Source of the DNA: an uncultured Pseudomonadota bacterium
GTDB taxonomy: Bacteria; Pseudomonadota; Gammaproteobacteria; Steroidobacterales; Steroidobacteraceae
Length of the DNA: 60,564 bases
Reading direction: 5' to 3'
Assembly (NCBI GenBank): GCA_902826635.1
Contig: CADEFQ010000021.1
Coordinates: 1 to 60,564 of the forward strand
The position numbers and the translations under genes were made by a program. Numbering within the stretch: the stretch's first letter is position 1; the number at the start of each line of letters is the position of its first letter. The notes beneath the pieces were generated by a model that was not told the origin of the DNA, ran no database searches, and saw nothing but the letters and a program-made list of their open reading frames with translations. Shown piece after piece: positions 42,753 to 50,994 of this stretch.

Positions 42753-44051
42753 TCACTCGGTACGGGACACCGGCGGCGGCGCCTGTGCCGGAGCGGTCGC
42801 AACAGGCCCGGCGGCCACGGCGCCGCCCGTTTCCTCGACATGGATCTGGCGCAGCAGCTCGCGCCACTCGCGATACTGCTCCTCGGCGGTTCCGGTGAGC
42901 TTGAGGGTGCGCCCCTCAACCTCGACGACCTGCGGCGTGACCTCGGCGCGGAAGGTGTCCGCGAGTTCCTTGAGTGCCTCGGCGTGCACTTTCGCCTCGG
43001 AATATTTCTTGATGCCCGACATCACGCCCGCAACGCCCCCGACGGCGCCGGCCGTGCGCGCCGCGCTCTGGATGTTGCGACAGGTGTAGTCGCCCGGCGC
43101 GCATTGGTTCGCGACCAGCACGCTCGCGAGCACCGCGGCGGCGCCGAGCACCGTGCGGGTGCGCGCCGAGGCCAGTGCGCGATCTTCCTTTTCGATTTCC
43201 TCCTGGCTGACGCGCCGGAAGTTGCCGTAGGGACTCTCCATCTTGTCCGCGAAGTTCGCGTAGTAGCTGTCGACCGTGTCGATCACCGCGAGATCGCGCT
43301 CACGGATGCGCGCGATGCGTTCCATCACCGGATCGCCCTCGGCGGGCAGGCGAGCGACGCGCGTGACGCCCTGCGCGTCGGTCGCGAAATAGCCCTTGAC
43401 GGCTTCCGGCGCGAAATCGTTCGCAAAACGCAAACGCGTCACGCGATGAATGTCGCGCCGATCGGTGGACGCGAGCGCTTCGCGCACCGCGAGCATGTCG
43501 TTCGCGATTTCCGAGTAGACGTTCTGGAACGGATCGCGGACGCGCAGCGCGGCTTCGGTCTTGTACGAGCCGAGATCGGCGACGCCCGCGTATTCCTTGT
43601 CCTTGATCCAGACGCGGCCGGTGGAATCGGTGACATTCACGCGCAGCGCCAGCCGCGCGCCGGTGGAACTTTCGATCGTGCCGGCGACGAGCACATCGAC
43701 GATCGCCTTCTCGGGCACCACGCGCACGGCGCCCCACTGGCCCGACGACTCGAGCGTCGCGCGCAGCAGGCCCGGCAGGTAGCTCGCCTCGGCGGCGCGC
43801 ACCTCGGGGTAGATGCGCTTCTTCGCGAGCGCCTCCTCGTCGTCCTTGATCGACGCCGGAATGTTGGTGTCGAAGATGCGCACGCCGACGTCCAGCAGTT
43901 CCGCCTCGGGAATCTGCACCGTCGCCTGGATCGGGTTCACTTTCGGCAGCGGCCGCGTCTCGCTCGTGACGCACGCGGCGAGCGCGGCGACGAGCGGCAG
44001 CGCGAGCGCACTGCGACGGAATGACGGGCCATGGCGCATCGGGTTGATCAT
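42753..44051 (-). CDS. Large lipoprotein of the kinase/VWA operon
   Basis: A 432-residue lipoprotein (lipobox LAAC at C27). Residues about 45-190 contain a beta-rich region (VDVLVAGTIESSTGARLALRV, DSTGRVWIKDKEY) that recalls lipoproteins such as CsgG or LpoB in style only. Residues about 300-360 hold hydrophobic glycine/alanine-rich segments (VLGAAAVLASVLVA, AGAVGGVAGVM) resembling glycine zippers. It may insert partly into the outer membrane. The stop is 14 bases before the kinase ATG. Its start overlaps the stop of the preceding lipoprotein gene (ATGA). Confidence 0.78.
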   Translation of the reverse strand: MINPMRHGPSFRRSALALPLVAALAACVTSETRPLPKVNPIQATVQIPEAELLDVGVRIFDTNIPASIKDDEEALAKKRIYPEVRAAEASYLPGLLRATLESSGQWGAVRVVPEKAIVDVLVAGTIESSTGARLALRVNVTDSTGRVWIKDKEYAGVADLGSYKTEAALRVRDPFQNVYSEIANDMLAVREALASTDRRDIHRVTRLRFANDFAPEAVKGYFATDAQGVTRVARLPAEGDPVMERIARIRERDLAVIDTVDSYYANFADKMESPYGNFRRVSQEEIEKEDRALASARTRTVLGAAAVLASVLVANQCAPGDYTCRNIQSAARTAGAVGGVAGVMSGIKKYSEAKVHAEALKELADTFRAEVTPQVVEVEGRTLKLTGTAEEQYREWRELLRQIHVEETGGAVAAGPVATAPAQAPPPVSRTE

Positions 44052-44896
44052 CCGCCCCGCACGCTCTTCTTGTATTCCGCGTATTCCTTCCAGAGCTTTT
44101 CCTTCAGTTCCGGGTCGGTCTCCTGCTCGGCGGCGCGACGCAGGCGGCGCGCGACAATGTCGTCGTCGCTGCCGTCCGGTCGCTCGACGGCCCCCTTGCC
44201 GGTGCCGCCGGTACCCGCGCTGGTGCGCGCCGGGCCGTTGTCACCCTTCTCGCTGCCGTCGCCCGATTTCGGCGAGCCTGCGCGATCCGACTTCAGGTCC
44301 CCCGGGCGCCCGCCCGATTCCGCGCTGCCGCTTGCACCACCCGCCGCTTCGCTGCCGGAAGACGCGTCCGCGCCGGCGCCGGTCCCGTCCCCTGCTCGGC
44401 GGTCACGTTCACCGGCCACGCCTTCCTGTTCCTTGCGGATCCGGTCGTCGAACGTGCCCATTGATTCATCCAGGCGACGATCGACGGCCGCACGCCGCTC
44501 TTCGGGCGTCTGGGCGCTACCCGTCGGGACTTCCGCCCCGCGCCCGGCTGCGCCGCCGCCAGTCGTGCTTCCACCGGGCGTGCTTCCACCAGCCGCACCG
44601 CCGTCCGGCGAAGTACCGCCGGGCTTCGAGCCGCCCGGAGAGGCTTCGCCCGAGGCGCCGCCAGGCGAGCCACCACTCGGGGTCGGCACTCCAGTGCCCG
44701 CGGTCGATGGCGAAGGGCTCGGCAAACCTGACCCCGAGCCCGACGACGAACCGGATGAGCCGGGCGAGCCGGGCGAGCCGGGCGAGGGATCGGACGGCAT
44801 GCCGCCGCCGCCACCGCCGCTCGATTGCGTGGCGCATCCCGCGGCCAGCAGCGCCGCGATCAGACCGGGCAGGTATCCAGCGTGTAGTTTGCGCAT
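44048..44896 (-). CDS. Low-complexity Gly/Pro/Ser lipoprotein
   Basis: A 282-residue lipoprotein with lipobox LLAAGC at C21. The next 100 residues are glycine, proline and serine repeats (GSPGSPGSSGSSSGSGSG and similar), likely a flexible tether. The rest is charged and partly helical (EERRAAVDRRLDES, EQETDPELKEKLWKEY). No family is recognised. It overlaps the next gene by four bases. A surface or periplasm-spanning linker is plausible. Confidence 0.72.
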   Translation of the reverse strand: MRKLHAGYLPGLIAALLAAGCATQSSGGGGGGMPSDPSPGSPGSPGSSGSSSGSGSGLPSPSPSTAGTGVPTPSGGSPGGASGEASPGGSKPGGTSPDGGAAGGSTPGGSTTGGGAAGRGAEVPTGSAQTPEERRAAVDRRLDESMGTFDDRIRKEQEGVAGERDRRAGDGTGAGADASSGSEAAGGASGSAESGGRPGDLKSDRAGSPKSGDGSEKGDNGPARTSAGTGGTGKGAVERPDGSDDDIVARRLRRAAEQETDPELKEKLWKEYAEYKKSVRGG

Positions 44897-44900
44897 GGGC

Positions 44901-45602
44901 TCACCTCACGCCTTCGGTGGGCGTGGCGTTCGTCGCCGTGATGTCTTCGCCGACGAAGAAACGGTGCAGCTGATCCGCGAGGCGATCGCAAGCCGTGCCC
45001 TGCACGCGCGCGATGAACGGGATCGGAATCACCGCGCCGATGATCGCCGACGTACCGGTCACGTTCGTGCCGACGCTGCCCGCGGATTTCGCTTCGCGCA
45101 GGTCCCAGATCGTGGCTTCGTAATCGGATTCTTTTTCCCACCAGCCAAATCCGATGCAGCCCGCGGCGCCCGGCGCGGCGCCGCACGCGATGCTGCCGCC
45201 ACCATCGGTGCGACGGGTGGCGCCATCGAGCCAGACGACGTATCGCACGCCGCTCGCGGCGACGCGCTCGCTCACGCCAGGGTGGGCCAGCAATGCAGCG
45301 ACCGCTTCGGGCCGCGACGGCGCAGTGCCCGGCTCGAACCACGGAAACATGGCATCGACGAAGGCGTCATTGCCGTGCACGCGCAGTCCACCCTTGCCGC
45401 CGGCGAGGTGGTCGCCCACGCAATCCATGAACCCGTCTTCGGTGCCGGCGCCTTCGAGCTGTGGTTTGGCGAGCACGACGACGCCTTCCTCGCCCGTGAT
45501 GCGGGTCGGGAGTTCGCGGGATGCCTCGATGCGCGCCTGCATGCAACCGCCGAGGCTCAGCAGCCCCGCGATGGCGATCGGTGTTACGGCCCTGGACATC
45601 AT
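44901..45602 (-). CDS. Lipoprotein, first gene of the kinase/VWA operon
   Basis: A 233-residue lipoprotein with lipobox LSLGGC (C20). The mature part has cysteines at CVGDHL, IACG and GCIGFGWW that may form disulfides, and a late hydrophobic segment (AIIGAVIPIPFIARV). I recognise no family. The double ATG at 45602/45599 follows AAGGTG. It begins the operon: the upstream gene ends 86 bases away, so a promoter is expected in 45603-45688, where CATACT (a -10-like hexamer on -) is present with no clear -35. Confidence 0.74.
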   Translation of the reverse strand: MMSRAVTPIAIAGLLSLGGCMQARIEASRELPTRITGEEGVVVLAKPQLEGAGTEDGFMDCVGDHLAGGKGGLRVHGNDAFVDAMFPWFEPGTAPSRPEAVAALLAHPGVSERVAASGVRYVVWLDGATRRTDGGGSIACGAAPGAAGCIGFGWWEKESDYEATIWDLREAKSAGSVGTNVTGTSAIIGAVIPIPFIARVQGTACDRLADQLHRFFVGEDITATNATPTEGVR

Positions 45603-45688
45603 GCGCACCTTGAGTATGCCACGGGGTCGATATGGCATTGAGACCCTCTGGGCGCGAAGGGGTTCCCGTTCGTCGCGTTGCTGCGTGG

Positions 45689-46759
45689 CTACAGTTCGAG
45701 GCTGAGTTGTGGGCCCCTGGCGCGCGGCGGCGGTGCGAACTTCGAGGTGTCGAGCTTGTGCCCCATGCGGATGTCGAGACCGAGGCGACGCGTCGCGACT
45801 TCGAAGCGCCGCGCAAGGAGCGCCGCATCGACGCCGCTGCCCTTCATCCGGCTGCCGAAGTTCGGGTCGTTGTCGCGCCCCTCCCGGATCGAGTGCACAC
45901 GCGACATCACGTGCTGCGCCCGCTCCGGGTAATGCGTGGCGAGCCAGTCGCGAAAGAGCGCCTTCAATTCGTGTGGCAGCCGCAGCACGACGTAACCCGC
46001 GCAGCCGGCGCCGGCGTTCGCCGCCGCCTCCAGCAGCCGTTCCAGTTCGTGATCGGTGAGTCCGGGTATCACCGGCGCGATCAGTGTGCCGACGGGGACG
46101 CCCGCTTCGTGCAGGCGGCGAATGACGGCGAGCCGGGCGAGCGGCGACGCGGCGCGCGGCTCGAGCCGGCGCTTCAAGTCGGCATCGAGTGAGGTGAGGC
46201 TCACCATGACGCCCACGAGATGGTCTTGTGCCATCGAAGCCAGAATATCCAGATCACGCTCAATGAGCGCGCCTTTAGTGACGATCGACACAGGATGCCG
46301 ACATTTTGCCAGCACTTCCAGGATCGAACGGGTCACGCGCAGCCGCTTCTCGAGCGGCTGGTACGGGTCGGTGTTGGCGCCCAGCATGATCGGCGTGGGC
46401 ACGTAGCGCGGCTTCGACAGCTCCTCGATCAGGCGCTCCGCCGCGTGCGCCTTGTAGAAAAGCTTCGTCTCGAAATCGAGGCCGGGGGACAAGCCCAGGT
46501 AGGCGTGGCTCGGGCGGGCGTAGCAGTAACTGCAACCATGCTCGCAGCCGCGATAGGGGTTGATCGACTGCGAGAAGCCGATGTCGGGCGAGGCGTTGCG
46601 CGTGATGACGGTGCGCGCGGGCTCGGGCAGCACCGTGGTCGCGACGCTATCGGGTGGCGGCTCGGCATACCAGCCGTCATCGACCTGCGTGCTGTGGTGC
46701 TGGTCGAACCTCGGCGGGGGGCTCGACACCGCACCGCGTCCCTTGAGCGGCCCGGCCAT
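45689..46759 (-). CDS. PA0069-type radical SAM protein (SplB-like)
   Basis: A 356-residue radical SAM protein of the COG1533 (spore photoproduct lyase-like) group, close to Pseudomonas PA0069. The cluster motif is CEHGCSYC (near residue 75) in the context NPYRGCEHGC. MAGPLKGRGA at the start is typical of the family. The function is unknown; DNA repair has been suggested because of SOS control in pseudomonads. A perfect-format LexA box lies eight bases upstream of the ATG, so it is very likely SOS-induced here too. Confidence 0.92.
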   Translation of the reverse strand: MAGPLKGRGAVSSPPPRFDQHHSTQVDDGWYAEPPPDSVATTVLPEPARTVITRNASPDIGFSQSINPYRGCEHGCSYCYARPSHAYLGLSPGLDFETKLFYKAHAAERLIEELSKPRYVPTPIMLGANTDPYQPLEKRLRVTRSILEVLAKCRHPVSIVTKGALIERDLDILASMAQDHLVGVMVSLTSLDADLKRRLEPRAASPLARLAVIRRLHEAGVPVGTLIAPVIPGLTDHELERLLEAAANAGAGCAGYVVLRLPHELKALFRDWLATHYPERAQHVMSRVHSIREGRDNDPNFGSRMKGSGVDAALLARRFEVATRRLGLDIRMGHKLDTSKFAPPPRARGPQLSLEL

Positions 46760-46766
46760 GACGTGA

Positions 46767-46782
46767 CTGTACGAATATACAG
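46767..46782. promoter_or_regulatory. LexA (SOS) box
   Basis: CTGT-ACGAATAT-ACAG is a full match to the 16-bp CTGT-N8-ACAG consensus, with an AT-rich core in GC-rich DNA. It lies seven bases from the radical SAM start codon, between that gene and the upstream MFS gene, so it should control the radical SAM gene. Bound LexA would block transcription initiation or early elongation. Confidence 0.85.
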
Positions 46783-46791
46783 TTGCGCCGT

Positions 46792-48027
46792 CTACCCCCG
46801 GTTTGGCGACGGAAAGCGATCGAGCCTGCGCAGCGTCGGGAAAAGCGCAGCGGCCGCAAAGACGACGCCGATGCACGCGACGCCGCCCCAGACGACCGCC
46901 GGCACGAGACCGAACAAACGTGCGCTCACGCCGGCGCGGAATTCGCCGAGCTCGTTCGACGCGCCGATGAACATCGAGTTGACCGCACTGACGCGCCCGC
47001 GGATCGCATCGGGGGTTTCGAGTTGCACGAGGATGTGGCGGATGTAGACGCTCACCATGTCGCCCGCGCCGAGTGCGACCAGCGCGACCAGGGACAGCCA
47101 GAAAGTGGTGGAGACCCCGAACACGACCGTCGCGACGGCAAACACGCCGGTGCCGAAGAACATCCAGCGCCCCACGTGCTGCTGCAGCGGCGACACCGCC
47201 AGCAGCGCCGCCGTGACCGCCGCGCCGACACCGGGCGCGGTGCGCAGGAGCCCGAGACCCGCCGGCCCGACGTGCAGCACATCGCTGGCATAGACAGGCA
47301 GCAGTGCCGTCGCACCGCCGAGCAGCACCGCGAATAGATCGAGGGAGATCGCACCGAGCACGGGCTTGCGCCGCCACACGAAACGCAGGCCTTCGAGCGC
47401 ATCGCGAAAGCGGAACGGCTCGCCGTCACTCACAGCCTTCACGGGGCGGATGGAGAGCATCGAGCCGACGACGACGATCATCAGCAGCAACACCGCCCCA
47501 TACACGACATCGGCGCCGGCGAGGAACAGCAACCCACCCAGCGCGGGGCCGACCACGACGGCGATCTCGAACAGCGCGGAATTGAGCGCCACGGCCGCGC
47601 TGAAATCCTCCGGCGGCACGAGATTCGGCGTCATCGCCTGTCCGGCGGGCATCCAGAACGCGCGCCCCGCGCCGAAGAACACCATCGCCACGAATATCGG
47701 CCACACGATCTCGAGCCCCGCGAGCGTGAGCACAAAGAGCGCAGCGATGCAGCACGCCTCGATGCCATAGGCCAGGACGAGCAGTAGGCGGCGATCGGTG
47801 CGATCGGCAATCTGCCCGGCCGGCAGCACGAGTGCGAGGAAAGGCAGGAACTGCGCGAGGCCGATCAAACCGAGCGCGAGCGGATCGCGCGTGAACTCGT
47901 ACACCTGCCAGCCCACCGCGACGCTGAGCATCTGCCACGCGAGCGTCGCGCAGAATCGACCGACCGCGAAACGCGCAAAATCGCGGTGGCGAAGTGCCGC
48001 GAAGGCGGCGGGGCGGCGCAGGCTCAT
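46792..48027 (-). CDS. MFS transporter (EntS-like)
   Basis: A 411-residue protein with about twelve membrane helices, of the major facilitator superfamily. The N-terminal FRDFARF-like start (LRHRDFARFAVGRF), GQIADRTDRRLLL (MFS motif A) and IRGRVSAVNSMFIGASNELG resemble EntS/enterobactin-exporter-like MFS proteins. The substrate is unknown; no siderophore genes are nearby. ATG 48027 gives the standard N-terminus. The stop lies ten bases from the LexA box of the next gene. Confidence 0.9.
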   Translation of the reverse strand: MSLRRPAAFAALRHRDFARFAVGRFCATLAWQMLSVAVGWQVYEFTRDPLALGLIGLAQFLPFLALVLPAGQIADRTDRRLLLVLAYGIEACCIAALFVLTLAGLEIVWPIFVAMVFFGAGRAFWMPAGQAMTPNLVPPEDFSAAVALNSALFEIAVVVGPALGGLLFLAGADVVYGAVLLLMIVVVGSMLSIRPVKAVSDGEPFRFRDALEGLRFVWRRKPVLGAISLDLFAVLLGGATALLPVYASDVLHVGPAGLGLLRTAPGVGAAVTAALLAVSPLQQHVGRWMFFGTGVFAVATVVFGVSTTFWLSLVALVALGAGDMVSVYIRHILVQLETPDAIRGRVSAVNSMFIGASNELGEFRAGVSARLFGLVPAVVWGGVACIGVVFAAAALFPTLRRLDRFPSPNRG

Positions 48028-48152
48028 GCGCGCGGGCGGGTGGCGAAACGGAAGGCCATGGATTGACGTCGAGCATACGTCGTCCCGCACCGCCCCGCAC
48101 AAAACGTCGCGGCTCGCGGATAATCAACGCCTTTCCGGGAGAGGTCAGGGCC

Positions 48153-49841
48153 ATGACGCGCATCACCCGCCATTTCGCGACGATCCACGACGGTCGATGG
48201 GGACATCGGCAGGTGCACTACCGGCGCACGGGAAAAGGTCCGGTCCTGATCCTGCTGCACCAGTCGCCGTTGTCCTCGCGCGACATGATCGCGACGATGC
48301 AGCGCTGGCAGCGTCACTACACCTGCATCGCGCCCGACACGCCCGGTTACGGCCTCTCCGATCCGCTCGGCGTCGCGCACGCCGAAATGGAAGATTTCGC
48401 GACATCGGTCGTCGAATTCCTCGATGCCATCGGCGTCGCGAAGGCCGCGTTCTACGGCTTCCACACCGGCGCGATGATGGCGGTCGCCGTCGCAGCCCGT
48501 TATCCGCAACGCGTCCACACGGTCGCGGCGAACGGGTATGTGATTCCGGACGCGGCGGAGCGCGCCGAGCTCGTCGCCGAGTACCTGCCACGGTTCGCGC
48601 CGAGCTGGGATGGCGCGCACCTTGCGTGGCTGTGGAGCCGGATGCGCGAACAGACGATCTTCTTCCCGTGGTATCGCAAGGCTGGCGCCGACCGCCTCGA
48701 AGTGAACCTGCCGCCGCCCGAGGCGTTGCAGGCAGGGCTCGTCGATTTCCTGCGCGCGGGTGATCACTATCGCGTGGCCTATCGCGCCGCGTTCACGATG
48801 CCGAGCGGCGAGACGCTGCGGAAAATGACCGTGCCGGCGCTGATCACGGCGTCACGCACCGACCCGACCTCGCGCTATCTTGCGCGCGCGGTCGATCCGG
48901 CGCCGAGTGTCACGGTGCGCGAGTGCGCAACGCCTGCCGAAGCACTCGACCTCGCCCTTGCGCACCTGCGCCGCGCACGCACGAGTGCGGCGCCGAAGCT
49001 CGCCGCGACGCGCCCGATTGCGGGACGCCTCTGGCAGCAGATGCTCGACGTACCTGGCGGTCAGCTGCGCATCCGTCGCAATGCCGATGCGCCCGGGCGC
49101 ACGGTCGTCGTCGTACACGACGCGGCGGGCTCCTCTGACACAGTGGCAGCGCTCGCGGCCTCGTTCATCGGCCGGCGGCCCGTTGTCGCGATCGACCTCC
49201 CGGGGCACGGCGAGTCGGACCCCGCGCTGCCGCGCGGCCCGGTCACGGTGGCGGCGTACGCGAAGGCGCTGCGCGCTGCGCTCGACGCGCTCCGCGTCCG
49301 CGAGTGCGACATCGTCGGTGTCTGGGGCGGCGGCCTCGTGGGCCTCGAGCTCGCGCATCTCGCGCCGAAGCGCGTGCGGCGCCTCGTCCTCACCGGCCTG
49401 CCGTACTTCGATCGGGCCCTGCAGGCCGAACTGCGGCGGCGCTATGCGCCCGCGATCCGCATCGACGGGCACGGCGGCCATCTGCTGCAGGCATGGCATT
49501 TCGTGCGCGACCAGGGCCTTTTCTGGCCGTGGTACAACGCGACGCGCGAAGGCAATCTCCGCGCGGCGACCCGGGTCGACGCGGCGCTCGTGCACCAGCG
49601 CGTGCTCGAAATTTTCCGCGCACCCGACCAGTGGCGCCGCGCGTATCTCGCGCACTTTGCGTATCCGGTGAAGGCGCGCCTGCGCACCGTGAAGGTCGCG
49701 ACATTGCTGGCGGCCTCGAACGACGACCCGCTGCGCGTTTACACGCTCGCGGCCGCGAAGGCGCGGCCGCATCCGTTCTGCGCGCTCATAGGCGATCCGG
49801 CGGAGTGGGGGCGGGAGTTGTCGCCGTTTCTTGACGCGTAG
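48153..49841 (+). CDS. Tandem alpha/beta-hydrolase fold protein, nucleophile serines missing
   Basis: A 562-residue protein made of two alpha/beta-hydrolase domains (about 1-275 and 300-562). Oxyanion-type LLHQSP and VVVHDA strands and the CAP-region FFPWY/FWPWY segments occur in both. The nucleophile elbow G-x-S-x-G is GFHTGA in domain 1 (histidine at the serine position) and GVWGGG in domain 2 (tryptophan). No clear catalytic histidine follows either. It may be a binding or scaffold protein, or an unusual enzyme; GxHTG elbows occur in some hydrolase-like families. GAGAGG precedes the ATG. Confidence 0.85.
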   Translation: MTRITRHFATIHDGRWGHRQVHYRRTGKGPVLILLHQSPLSSRDMIATMQRWQRHYTCIAPDTPGYGLSDPLGVAHAEMEDFATSVVEFLDAIGVAKAAFYGFHTGAMMAVAVAARYPQRVHTVAANGYVIPDAAERAELVAEYLPRFAPSWDGAHLAWLWSRMREQTIFFPWYRKAGADRLEVNLPPPEALQAGLVDFLRAGDHYRVAYRAAFTMPSGETLRKMTVPALITASRTDPTSRYLARAVDPAPSVTVRECATPAEALDLALAHLRRARTSAAPKLAATRPIAGRLWQQMLDVPGGQLRIRRNADAPGRTVVVVHDAAGSSDTVAALAASFIGRRPVVAIDLPGHGESDPALPRGPVTVAAYAKALRAALDALRVRECDIVGVWGGGLVGLELAHLAPKRVRRLVLTGLPYFDRALQAELRRRYAPAIRIDGHGGHLLQAWHFVRDQGLFWPWYNATREGNLRAATRVDAALVHQRVLEIFRAPDQWRRAYLAHFAYPVKARLRTVKVATLLAASNDDPLRVYTLAAAKARPHPFCALIGDPAEWGRELSPFLDA

Positions 49842-49868
49842 TCGCGCCGCGCACGCGTACGGGCCGGC

Positions 49869-50933
49869 TCAGCCCGCAGCCCGGTCTGCAATCCACTCCC
49901 TCCACACCGCCATCAACACCGCGAGAATCACGGGGCCGACGAACAGGCCCACGAGGCCGAAGGCCGCGACGCCGCCCAGCACGCCGAACAGCACGAGCAG
50001 GAACGGAATGCGGGTCGCGTTGCTGATCACGAGCGGCCGCACGATGTTGTCGATCCAGCTGATGGCGAGCAGGCCCCAGAGAAACAGGCCCGCGCCCGCG
50101 ACCGAGTGACCCTTGACCACGAGCCAGACGCTCGCGCTGACCCACACCACCGGCGTCATGAACGGAACGAGCGCGGCGATCATCGTGAGTGCGCCGAGGG
50201 CGATCGGCGCCTTGAGCCCGGCGACCCAGTAGCCGAGACCGGCAATCGTGCCCTGGGCGACCGCCGCGGCGAGCAGCCCGTACACGACCGCTCGCACGGT
50301 CTGGCTGATCGCGAGCATGTAGCCGTGCACGCGCCCGCCGAGCGATTGCTCGAGCACGCGCACGACCTGCGAAGCGAAGGTCTCGCCGTCCCGATACATG
50401 AAAAAGAGACTCAGCATCGCAATGAAGAGCTTGGCGATGTTGCGGCCGACGCCGCCGATGACACCGCCCAGTTCGCCCGCCGAGCGCTGGAACCAGCCGC
50501 GCAACTCCGCATTGAGCGCCCCGGGATCGTGCGAAATGCGCGCGAGCAGTGCCTCGAGCCACGGCCCGACCCACGGCAGCTCGAACACGAAATGCGGCAG
50601 GTCGACGCCGCGCGCGAGCTGCGTGGCAAATGCGCCGTACGCCGAGACGATCTCGGTGCGGATCACGGCGACGAGCCAGGCGGCCGGCAGCACGATCGCG
50701 AGCGTCACCGCCATCGTCATCGCGAGGGCCGCCACCGACCTGCGCCCCTTCAGCATCGCGACCAACCGGCGGTAGAGCGGCCAGGTGACATGCGCAAGGA
50801 TCACCGCCCAGATCACGGGCACGATGAACGGCTTCAGCACTTCGAATGCGAGCACGACCAGCCCCGCGAGCAGCGTCGCGACGAGCAGGCGCCGTAACCA
50901 CGGTGCGGAGGCGAGGTCGTCCATCCGTGACAT
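49869..50933 (-). CDS. AI-2E/PerM family transporter
   Basis: A 354-residue membrane protein with about eight helices, of the AI-2E/PerM family. The central soluble region and the typical C-terminal half (SLFFMYRDGE, YGLLAAAVAQGTIAGLGYWVAG, NATRIPFLLVLFGVLGGVAAFGLVGLFVGP) are complete. Members have been linked to autoinducer-2 export or to Na+/Li+ efflux, so the substrate is open. ATG 50933 (MSRMDD) and 50924 (MDDLAS) are both possible starts. It diverges from the BNR-repeat gene with 61 bases between. Confidence 0.9.
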   Translation of the reverse strand: MSRMDDLASAPWLRRLLVATLLAGLVVLAFEVLKPFIVPVIWAVILAHVTWPLYRRLVAMLKGRRSVAALAMTMAVTLAIVLPAAWLVAVIRTEIVSAYGAFATQLARGVDLPHFVFELPWVGPWLEALLARISHDPGALNAELRGWFQRSAGELGGVIGGVGRNIAKLFIAMLSLFFMYRDGETFASQVVRVLEQSLGGRVHGYMLAISQTVRAVVYGLLAAAVAQGTIAGLGYWVAGLKAPIALGALTMIAALVPFMTPVVWVSASVWLVVKGHSVAGAGLFLWGLLAISWIDNIVRPLVISNATRIPFLLVLFGVLGGVAAFGLVGLFVGPVILAVLMAVWREWIADRAAG

Positions 50934-50994
50934 TGTCGCAGGAGTGCGGTCGTCCGACCTAGAATCGGGGCACAGGTTGCCAGGGGAACCCGCC

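Noticed and set aside
32442..45602. Type VI secretion or Zorya-type defence locus
   Set aside because: No tss structural genes are present for the first; for the second there is no long-tailed ZorA, no peptidoglycan-binding ZorB and no nuclease or helicase.
45603..45688. Defined promoter for the eleven-gene operon
   Set aside because: A CATACT hexamer and a GCCA-N11-TGGC repeat are present, but there is no matching -35, so I did not annotate a promoter.
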